A DNA stretch of 64,000 nucleotides from contig OZ020254.1 in NCBI GenBank assembly GCA_963971285.1, positions 1,922,001 to 1,986,000 of the forward strand, written 5' to 3'. Within the stretch, counting starts at the first letter, position 1, and each line of letters opens with the position of its first letter. The notes beneath the pieces were generated by a model. The model had not been told where the DNA came from and ran no database searches. It worked only from the letters and a program-made list of their open reading frames with translations. Of the stretch, positions 11,962 to 23,300 are shown in pieces. The position numbers and the translations under genes were made by a program. Origin of the DNA: Astropecten irregularis (taxonomy: Eukaryota > Echinodermata > Asteroidea > Paxillosida > Astropectinidae).

Positions 11962-12649
11962 GAAGTCATACCACAACCATGTTAACTCATACTTTCTGCT
12001 GAACAAAAAAAAGAGTAAAAAATAAACTACAGGTATCTCATCCAATGATATAAATCCATAAAAAAACTATCTTATCTTCGATAAGTCAGAATGTAATAAA
12101 AAGTAGTTCATAAAAGTTGAAAGAAATAATGCCCATTTTTGTTAAATACACAGAAAAGAACCAACTGACACAACACAAATCTCCATTCTTAAGATGCTCC
12201 ATGAATATTCATAAAATGCATACAGTATGTGGTTTACGGTATATGGTACCATATACCACATATTTATGATTTTGTCAAAGTTATTTAATGTCAAACATAA
12301 AGTCAAATCAATTAATGAAGGCAGAGATTAACACACGTGTCACTGAGAACTCGAAGGGGAAAGGCAACTGCTTTGTAGGGCTCAGAACCCTCCTCCCCTC
12401 TCCGGCCCCGCCCCCAAATAATCAGACATGAACCGTCTGAACTGAATCCTTAGGGTTGTTTGATTTTCTTTTGGGAACAGGAAAATGACTTTGCAGGAAA
12501 ATGACTTTGTTCAGAAGAAGGAACTGCCTCTTAGAATCTACAGGTCAAGATGGGCCACCATTTTGTCCAAGGTGTGTGGCTATTTCAGTCAAAAAAAAGT
12601 TGTACCGGGGCTCAGCAAAATGTTGAACTAACTAAAGAGCATTTCAGCA

Positions 12650-12963
12650 TTAAAATATCAAGAAAGATACAGCAACAGTCATCTGTGAAATTACCAGTCC
12701 CATACGGTGCCTACGTTTCGAGAAAACAGTGAAAACGCCCACAGAATATTTAAATTATTTTCACTGTTATTTTTGATCTCTTAAAGATCAAAATTGTTTT
12801 TTTGGTCATTGGTTTTACTCTTTCATTGATAAATACAGCATTTCAGGCAGAAAAACCTGCACAATATGTTTCTACCATCACCATCTTTATACCATGTAAT
12901 TTATAGGTAAATCCGTGAAGATTTCTGTTTCGGTATGCTACCAAAGTATGATACTACCTTTAA
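12650..12963 (+). mobile_element. K1 MITE, left end missing
   Basis: Starts at the AATATCAAG landmark and runs to an intact right end with TTAA at 12960-12963. Confidence 0.8.
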
Positions 12964-13319
12964 CTTAGCCTCTAAATATTATTGGGTATTCCAATGATCA
13001 AAATGTTCGACAACTTTGTGGTTGGTCACTGTTGAATCCCCTAAGTGAAGTTTGCCCTAAAATAGCAATAACAAAAATCAATTGTTAAATTCAAATAACA
13101 TATTATTTAAAAAAAAAAGTATATTGCAAAGTATTCTACAATAATAATAATCAAAATGAAATTCAAAGACATGAAATAACTACATTCGAATCATATTGGA
13201 ACTGAAAACAACCTCTTGGAATAACCAAGTTTTTCCCTAGAGTTTATTTTTGATAAAGAAACAAAATTAAATCTAGTACCAACTTCCAGGAGTAAGTGGA
13301 TATAGTGCGATTCTCTGAT
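12964..13319. other. AT-rich stretch
   Basis: Nothing recognised. The neighbouring 10158-10665, 10921-11592 and 11962-12649 are likewise featureless apart from a GC-rich patch near 12390-12415. Confidence 0.35.
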
Positions 13320-13440
13320 TAGGGGCCTTTTCGAAACAGAGGCTTAGGCTCGGGTTCAGGCTCTGGCACCATTTCGTGATTCCATTCCAAGTCCGAATGA
13401 CAATTATCAGAATGAAGTCTGGGTACGTAAAAAAAAACCT
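13320..13440. repeat. Fragment of the GGCTCAGGCTCC MITE family
   Basis: GGGGCCTTTTCGAAACAGAG, TTCAGGCTCTGGCACCATTT and TGATTCCATTCCAAGTC match one half of 41534-41783. Confidence 0.55.
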
Positions 13441-13747
13441 ATTACCTGTTAAATAATATTGCTAAAATAATTTGAAGACAATGTAAATCTCTACTTTTAC
13501 TTTTTGTAACCAAAGCAAATTGTGTCCCAATCGAGGAAAATATTTATGTACATTTTTTTTTCAAATCTTTCAGTCCAAACATGGGCTATGCAACGTTGAG
13601 AAATTATAACCTATTTACCACAAAAACAAAAAGAGATTAAAAGAAAATGTACAACTGAAAGAGAAAAAGGAATAAATAAAATTGTGTATTAAACTAAACT
13701 GTAATATAATATAAAATAATCCCAGATTACTTTACAACCAATTCAAA

Positions 13748-14088
13748 AGGGCTTTTCACACTATCCAAAATCTCGGGGTTGGAACAGGATCAAACCCTGA
13801 GATTTGTTTCAACCCATTTCACACTTGAAAAGTTTCAACCCCCGAGCCAAACTAGGTAGTACGGCGAAACCGGATCAAAATGAACCCTGGTAGGGAGCAG
13901 GGTTGAAAATCTCAACCCGGTTCCAAACTACATTTTTTGCTGTGATCTGCGTCGTATGAACCGGTTCACCATAAACGTAGAGTGAACATTGCATCTCTCC
14001 AATCCGATTCAAAAACTTGCCGGGCTGAACCGGGGCGGATCCGGGTTGGTTTCAACAAGGATCGAAAAGAAGATAGTGTGAAAAGGCC
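13748..14088. mobile_element. MITE with AGGGCTTTTCACACTATC ends
   Basis: 341 bp; ends AGGGCTTTTCACACTATC and GATAGTGTGAAAAGGCCT; interior with many AACCCGG/GGGTT words. Just downstream of the ERGIC1 stop codon. Confidence 0.72.
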
Positions 14089-14327
14089 TATTGGGATATA
14101 CCAGTAATCTAGCAAAAGAACAAAATGGGAATTTAGTGCTGGATAAACCTGACCTTTGACCTTGCAGCGGGATGTCAACTTACATGAAAAAACCAGGGGT
14201 TGGTTGAAGCACATCTACCAATGGACTGTATGACAAATGGGTTTTACCAGTGAAAATTGTGACCAGTGAACTGCGGGCACCGATGGAGTCAGCGATGTTG
14301 AACCTGATGAAGGGACACGAGGCGCCA

Positions 14328-17300
14328 TCAATGCAACTTGCCCAGTTCAGCTTTCCTAAAGACCTCTGCAGCCGTAAATATCAAGGCATCTATTATACCA
14401 GCAACAGTGAAGGTTCCTCCGACAATGGCACATATCTGAGCAAAAAGGACAAAACAGAGTCATTGAAAGGTGAACAAAGACAGATTGACTGGAGCGGGAT
14501 TCGAACCGGTGACCTCCTGAATACCGTACAGGCGCTCTACCCACTGAGCTATCCAGCCCTATGTTGGTGGTGTCCCTAATAGTCAATTATCTTTGTTTGT
14601 TTGGCAGTCAGAAGCCATGAAACCGCAAACATTATACTGCTATATCCCAGGGATCATTTTATCAATCTATGTTAAAAAGCAACTCGGCAACTTCAGTATA
14701 ACTTTCTTAATTCAAAAATTGTGCAACTCAAAATCTGGACTTAAGGAATACTGCAATAAGCCTTTCGCTAGTAAAATTTGAACAATATCTGGTACACTGA
14801 ATTCTTTCACTGTACGAGTAAACATCAAAAAACTGAATTCTCCAGACTAAAGACACGGTTGCTATATAACATGATTTGGGGCAAGCTTTTGCTTAGTTAC
14901 ATAACAGACGTCTTGCACCAATGCACTGTTCATAATGGATAAGAATGGCACAAAGGAACCAGTCCATTCCAGAGATGGGTATCGCTATGCAAAAGCTTGC
15001 CCCAATTCACGTGATATAGCAACAGAGTCTTTAGTCTTGGAAATTCAAATTGGGGTGTTTATATGCAATGAAAGAAGTCTGTGTACCAGATACTATTCAG
15101 ATTTATCTCGCAAATGGCTTTTTGAGACAGATTTTGAGAAACTGGTCACAAATCTTCTTAAGAAAAGACATGTGCTGTCTTATCATGTGCTGATACATGT
15201 ACATGTAGGTGTACTCACAGTGGTGATGAATGAATAGAATGGAGCTCTCTTTTCATGGTACTTGACTGTGATTGGGCTGATGTCATACCGGAACCAGATA
15301 GCAGGTAAAACACGATGGCCGTGGCCGACATTCTGATACTCCTGTGGAATGAAAAATAGAACCAAATATATTTGGATCGACCTGCAGTATAATGAATGGG
15401 CCTGTTTGTTTCAGGCACGCGATCAGTGATCCTGCTGCTCCGGATCCTAGCGTATTCTGCATGAGACGTGGATTTACAAGATCACTGATCTCGTGCCTGA
15501 AACAAACAGGCTCTATTTGGTTTAAATTAATGACATGATGCTCCAGTTTAGGTAGGGATTGTTTTTCTTCAAAGCCAGCAGCTGAACACAGTTCAAGGAG
15601 CACCAAGGGCAAGTATCAGTACACAGCTCCATGTCCAGGACTAGCCTACAGGTGGTCTAAGGTTGACCACATGGTGGTTCCTGGATGAACTTACCACTGA
15701 CCTGAGGGTAGTTCCAGGGTAGTCCAAGGCCTGAGCCTCCGTGGATGGGCCAAGAGTGACCCAAAGGTGGCTGGTTTCAGGGTAGGCCCGGAGTGGCCTG
15801 GGTGGTTAAGGTCAGCTCTTGGGCTAGATTTAGAGAGACCTCAGGGTGGGTAACTTTAGGGTGCCCAAAGGGTTGGTGATTTCAGGACATTGCTTCAAAT
15901 GTTGGTTTAAATAGGTGGTCTCAAGGTTTCAGTAGCTTCAGGGAGGCCCGAGTCCAGGGGCCAATTTCATAGAGCTGCTTAAGCACCAAAATTTGCTTGA
16001 GCACCAAAAACATGGTAAATAAAACCACTATGCCAGCCAAAACTCCTTGTAAATGTTATGCTCAGCAAACAATGGCCGAATACAAAGTCAAAGCAGTCAA
16101 CACAGCATGAAAAATTGGTCGGTAATCCTGTTTGATCAAGGAAGACTTTTCGTACTTAAGCAAATTTTATGCTTAAGCAGCTCTATGGAATAGGCCTCTG
16201 ATGGTTTCAGAATAGCACCAGGATCGGTGGATTTCAGTGCAGTTCTTTAAATGATCAGTTTTAAGGTGCCTCCAAGTTAGGATTTCTCAAAGGAGGCAGT
16301 CTTGACAACCCCTAAAAGAGAAGACTCAATGAATGGCAGTACCTTGTAGGCAAAGGTGTACTGGTAGGAGATGTTCTGGTTGCCCCAGAGATCCTCATAA
16401 ACAGTCGGGACAATCTTGATGTAATAGTCGTGGGAAGCCTCGGCTGAAAGAGATTAGAATAAAAATAAGTTATGAGTTATTCTGGACACATTGTATGATA
16501 TTGGACATATCGACACAACAACGGTTCCCCGTGCTGGAACTCTGCGAAATGTAATATAGCTGGTATCCTCCCATTTTCCATAATAAATCACCATGTCTAA
16601 GTGGTTACCACATCAACAGTACCACTACATTGAGTGCAGGCACCATTTTCATGAAACTTGTCTTATCTTAGGATCGATCTTAAGACTTAGGAAGAGAGCC
16701 CTCAGACCAGTCCTAAGTTAAGACGCGTTCAGCCGCATTGCAATGCAGGTTGAGATGCGTTGAACGCGTTTTAACATTGGTGAAATCAATCCTAGGACGC
16801 GTCATGACATAGTACGAGTTAATACCCTTCCTAAGACGCGTCTTATAGTGTTTTATGAAAACAACCGCAAGTGAAACAGGTAAGCTGCGATTTGTTTGTT
16901 AAAGTAACGTTTAAGGGGACTCTAATCCACTTCCAGATCCACCCCACCTAACACCTCTACCCTGAATCTCCCAATCTTGTACTAAGAGGTATGATGCTGA
17001 CTCACTGCCATTGCTTTAGCCCAAATCGCTAAAAGCAGATCCAAGGCCACAACGGTATGTTTCTACCATCACCATCTTTATACCCTGTAAGTTACAGGTA
17101 AATCTGTGAACATTTCTGTTTGGGTATGCTACCAAAGTATGATACTACCTTTAATGACATTTCAATCAAGACAATAAACATCGGCAGGGATATAATGTCC
17201 ATACCTTTGGCATTCAGCCTGTCCTTGTAAAGAAGCGGATTGAAGGCTGCCCTCTCACCTACAGAGGAATTCTACACACAAATAAAACAGATTGGAAATG

Positions 17301-20300
17301 AAAGATATTTCAACACTGATCTGTACCCACAATGCCCCCTTCATCATCGACTCCCAAGCTCTCTCCCCCCCCCCCCAACTCTCACAGGAAATGTATTTGT
17401 TTAATGGACAAGTTCAACATTGAGGGGAGTTGGGTTGGAGTAGCGGTTCTTTCCTTGCCTTTCACCTCTGCGGACCGGGTTCGAGTCCGGCTCGGTCCAC
17501 AAGTGGATTGGGTTTTCAGTCCCTACCTGATTCTATCTGTGGGTCTTACCCAGAATATTACTCTGGGGTTTTCCTCCCACCTCTAAACCTTGGTTTCATT
17601 ACCAGAAATAAATGTTTTCAAAACACCTTTTTCCCCGCTAAATATCAGGATAGTTACGGGTATCACAGTTCTTACTATTAAATCACAACCCCCCTAATTA
17701 TCATCTCCTTCTAAAAACAAACAACATATCCAATTAAATGAGTAACTTTAATGTTTGTTCTGATAAAAAAAAAGAGTAAACATTGAGTTGTACTGACTGA
17801 TAGATCGTCGCCGAACGAGACTTGGTCGATAAAATGAGCAAAGTCCGGTCTAGAGGGCTGGTTCATTCCTGCAGCGTGTGTTGAAACGTGGAAATTACCA
17901 GGAACCTAAACAAACAAAACAAATCAGCAATAAGTGAAAGTGGACCAGTACGATATTTGTACAGTTGGAACAAATATCTGTGTATGATTAGAGTTTTAAA
18001 GTAAACAAACAGTAATTTGTATATTCAACAATTACATCCGTAATATTGTAGTACTACAAAATAAGTAAACAATCATATGCACGTACTGTAACCGTTCACA
18101 TGTATGTATGTACAGTATGGTATACAGTATATGTAGACCTACATTGTACTTTTCCTGACAAATGGTTGTATCAGTTCTCAAACTGCCAGAAAAAAACCCA
18201 ATATCTTAAAGGTAGTATCATACTTTGGTTTGTGTCAATGAAATGCAGATTCATGGGCAAAAATATCAAGACAGATACAGCAACAGTCATCTGTGAAAAT
18301 TTCAGTCCCATACGGTGCCCACTTTTTGAGATAACATTGAAAAATAGCCACAGTATTTCTTAAGTCTTCTCTCTTTTATTTTTGATCTTTTAAAAGAAGA
18401 TTTTCGGTTATTGTTTTACTAATTTCTGGATAAATACACTATTTCAGGCGGAAAAATATTAACTGTATGTTTGTACCGCCACCATCTTCTACCCTGTAAG
18501 TTATATTTAAATCTGTGAAGATTTCTGTTGTGTTGTGCTTCCTAAGTATGATAGTACCTTTAAGTTCACAGCACAAATATACTTATTTGGTCAACTTTGG
18601 TCAACTTTTCCTGGAGCATTTTGTATGTAAATAATCTACGTTCTTGAGAAGAACAAATCAGCTGGTTCATGTAGCTAAGCCATATATTCAAGACTCTACA
18701 TTACATAACGTACCTTATTGACTGAAAAGCTTGTTTCAAACTGGCAGCCCTTCATTGAATTAATGGGCATTTTCTTTGTGTTGTCGACGTACCCCACCTC
18801 ATGTCGCCCCATATCGTCCTGTATATCTAAACCAAGTACTGCAGATAAAAATCAAACGGTATGAAATGAAATAAAACGTGTACAGCGATTTTGGTATAAT
18901 GCAAATGGGTGGTGAGCATGACTCTGGGTTATACAAGGAGCATTCAAGTCACGACCTCTGTTAGGAATATCATTCCAGTGAATCCTTCAACAACCACCAC
19001 ACTACCTTAAATATATGTATTATACGTAGGTCTCCTCATGATGACTAGAGCAGGCTAGTCGAAACGTTGAAACCTTTTTACGAGAAGTGTGAACGAAATG
19101 AAAGTGCGAAAGTAGGAACGACTCTTACATGGTGTTTTCGCAAACCGATTCACATACTAATTGTCACCATGCAAAGCCTCAAATCTTTATCATTATAATC
19201 ATCAAATAACCGAGAGGGAAACTGAATGAATTTAAAGTCATTGAAAAGTGAACCCAAAAAAATTTACTAGAGCGGGATTTGAGCTGGCGACCTCCTGAAT
19301 ACCATGCAGGAATTATACCAACTGAGCTATACAACGTAGGGTTGGTGGTGACCCCAATAGTCAATAGTTTTTTGCTTTTCAATGACTTGATGGATATCAA
19401 GTCCCCAATTGATGGATATGCCACTGGTAGGAAAGAGACTAGAGAGAGAGTGAGAGAGAGAGATCAGGAACTGGGGAGACGGGGACTTGGATGGAATAAC
19501 CATAGACCAACACTAACCTGAACATGATAACCTCGGCAGTGTGATATTCAGCCGTACTTCAAGTCTCTCCACCGTTCCTGGGTTATCCACATAAAGCTCA
19601 CTGACGCTGTGGGAGAACAACATCCATAAAGGAACTGTGTAAGTCACACTGGAATTTAAAAACCACAGGGCAAGGACACCTAGTACCAATTTCATAGAGC
19701 TGATTAAGCACCAAACTTTCCTTCAGCACCCAAAACCTTGGTATTAAAATCAGTATGCCAGCCAAAACGCCTTGTGAATGTTATGCTCAGCAAACAATGG
19801 CCGATATAAGTCAAAAGCAGTACACATCACAGTATGCATGCACGTATTTGCTTTTCCTAGTTCTAGTACAGCTTAAATTTAATGAAAAGGTATATATGTA
19901 GAACTTCTACATATACATGTGTTCATTAAATTTTAAGCTGTTTATTGAGCTTAGAAATTATTGAATTTAACGGAACTGAATAGAGCATTCGTCACACTGT
20001 AAGATTAATTACAAGTGTTACCATAGCTACATGTACATGTACAACTGCACGGTACCAGTATTATTTCAATTGTCAATTTAGTTTTAAGTGCAATTACTGT
20101 AGAATGAACATGTAAACTACATACAGTACTGTACCATAAGTTTTCCCAGTGCAGCAAGTCAATGTAAAATGACTTGTTTTTTATGCATTTGCAATATTGT
20201 GAGTTAATGTTCATGTAGAATTTGTTGAAACACTATGTGAATTGGAGCCGAGCAGGTGTATTTATTATTTGTATATGAAAATTGTCTTCTTTTTTTATTT

Positions 20301-23300
20301 TCATTATTTCTTGTTATCAGCATTTTGGCGAGCCTTTTGAAAGAGATTTGGTTCGCATTTGGGCAATCCTACAGGGGTGCTGTTAGGCCTAATTTGTATC
20401 TTTATGAATGTATTTTTTTTAAGGCTAAACATATGTTTAAAGGTAGTATCATACTTTGGTTTTTATCAAAGAAATACAGATTAACGGCAAAAACATATAG
20501 AGGAAGATGCAGTAATAGTCATCTGTGAGAATTTCAGTCCCATACGGTGCCCACTTTTTGAGAAAACAGTGAAAAACGGCCACAGTATTTCTTATGTCTT
20601 TTCTCTTTTATGATTTTTGATCTTTTAAAAGATTAAAAAGATTTCCGGTCGTTGTTTTACTAATTTTTGGATAAATACACAATTTCAGGCGGAAACATTT
20701 TAACAGTAGGTTTCTACTAGCATCATCTTCATACCCTGAAATTTAGACGTAAATCTGTGAACATTTCTGTTTTGGTCTCTTACCAAAGTATGATACTACC
20801 TTTAATAAGAGAGGGGGGGGGTAATATAAAAGAGAGACAACGATATGAACGACAGGGACGTGGAGGCACCGATCCTTTGTTTGCCAGAAATATATATACA
20901 GCATATGGATGATTCTATTTAGTACAAGCTTAGTTTAAAATATTTGTTTGTGTATGGTTTTCCAATTTATAGTTTACTGAACAAATGGCAATTAATATGC
21001 TTCAAAAGAAAAAAAGACAGTCATTGTATTACTGTAAAGAAATAGAATAACAAGAAATTATACATTTATGTAATTTCGGGTTGTTATTAAATGGCATCCA
21101 TTTTGAATAAATTTTTGAAAATTAGTTCACAATTTGACTCCATCTATTCAGGGAGTGTGTTTTATAATGGAAGTTTATGTCTTTTTCACAATCCTAATTT
21201 TGTTTGAAATAAATAAATAAATGTACACGTATGGGCCTATGTGGTCTACCTGTGAAATGATTAATGGAATGAAATCCTCACCATGCCTTCTGTGGCATGT
21301 GAATCACAAATAGTATCCAGGGCTGGATATATCCACTAGACCGTGGACCGAGTCTAGTGATTTCGGTGTCGGTCTAGTTAAAGTGTGTACTGCACTAGTC
21401 CGGCTGTCTAGTGATTTTGTTTTCCTTACACAATTGAAATGGTGCCTAAATTGATTATTTTTGACACAATATTGCATACAATTACGGTTTTCCTATGTAC
21501 AAGAATGCCACAGGTCTAGTGAAAAAAAGTTCAGGTCTAGTAAAATGCTTCAGTTTTGTACTAGATCTGCTATCCACTCCAGTGCTATTAACTCCCTGTG
21601 TTTATGGTCACACATACAGTATCAGGGCTCGAATGTCATGAAAAAACATGACATTCGAGCCCTGATACTGTATGTGTGACCATAAACACAGGGAGTTAAT
21701 GATTTTGGAATCAGACTCTACTGACAGTACTGTACATAGCTCATCGGGTTGTGTGAATATTTCCAATTTGCGATGTATACAAAGAAATGCAATGCCAATA
21801 ATTACTCTATGGATTTTTTTTCAGATTTGTATATTTGCATATTATAATAAACATCTGGTACTAGTGCAGCCATGCCATTGAGTCAGCTTGGATGGTGCAC
21901 ATGAGGGCAAGGCTAAAATAATTATTAAATATAATCTACCATTCATGTACATTGCAGACTGCTACTGTACTGTGCATTTACTGTAATCAAATTTTAGCAC
22001 AAACAAAGATAGACAGGTTGAGTTTTATAGCAATACAGATGTATTTAACTTCATATGAGTTTTGATTACAGCAAACCTTTAACCTGTAATGCACAGGCTT
22101 GCATGTGTGTATACACTACACGTATAATGAAAAGTGTACCGGTGCAGTACACTGTATACTAGAGTATGAACACTGTAATAGATCTGTAATATGGCTGGCC
22201 ATTCAGACATTGCAAACAATGCCCACACCTACAGCTCCCACACACAGTGGTCTGTGTTAATCTCAATAACAAAATGGGAAAAGGAAATGGATTTTATATA
22301 AATGTATGCCTTTTCAGTCAAGCTCCCACAACAGTGTATGTGCAGGTCCCCTTACAGAGGCCACGAGGACACACATATACGTACGTGGTTTACATACAGT
22401 ACATGTAATCATGCACATGTGATTGTCACCCTTAGGCCTAAAAAAAATTTTTTGTGTTGCCCTCAGCGCCAGACCGTAAAATGCCAAAACTTTGGGTCGG
22501 GATTTTTTTTTCTTTCTTTTTTTTCTCTGAGTCCTAAAGTATAAAAACTCACCATTTTTGACAGAAAATGTAAGATTTAGCAGTAAAAAAGCGTGTCTCC
22601 TCAAAACGACCTAAGACCGTTGATTTATAAGCCCTGGAGATCATACATCCTGTATTTATTCTTAAATGTTTGAAAGTCTGCCAAAAAAAATAAATAAATA
22701 GGCCCTAAATAAATAAATAAATCGACCGACCGACCCAAAATTTTTATTTTTCCACTTGAGGGCAACACAACAATTTTTTTTTAGGCCTTATCTCGGAATC
22801 ACAAAATGTCCATGCATTCATCAATGCGTGGATGCTTAGCGATTACAGACACAAAATACTGGGCATGTTAAAGATCACGGATCCTACTGATCCGGATCCC
22901 ATTTTAGCGTATCCTGCATGGGACGTGGATCCGCAGATTTGGGATCCCGTGCTGGATCCGCAGATTAGGGATCCCATGCGTTAAACAAACAGGCCCACTG
23001 TAAGTGTACAAGTAAATTCATACAAGTAATCAACTGCTAAAAACCGCTCATCGACCAAAATAATGCTTATTCAGGCCCTCCTAACTCTAAGCAAAATAAT
23101 GACCTGAAATAATTACATACAGTGTTAGGAGGGCCTGACATTCCAATCCCAGCCTCGGAGAAAGATCCTTGGACTAGAATTGAAACGTTAGACCCTTCCA
23201 ATAACTCTGAGCAATAGAAATATATATGTAACTTGGCACTCACACTTCAGGCTTGATGAAGAACGTAAACTCTGATAGTAGCAGAAACACAATAAACAAA

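Noticed and set aside
14484..14562. Possible tRNA gene (minus strand)
   Set aside because: Mismatched T and anticodon stems, no U33, and shared SINE flanks in other copies; called S1 SINE.
19020..19080. Possible LINE 3' end (GTCGAAACGTTG motif)
   Set aside because: Short motif common in invertebrate repeats; no flanking reverse-transcriptase sequence or second copy to support a call.
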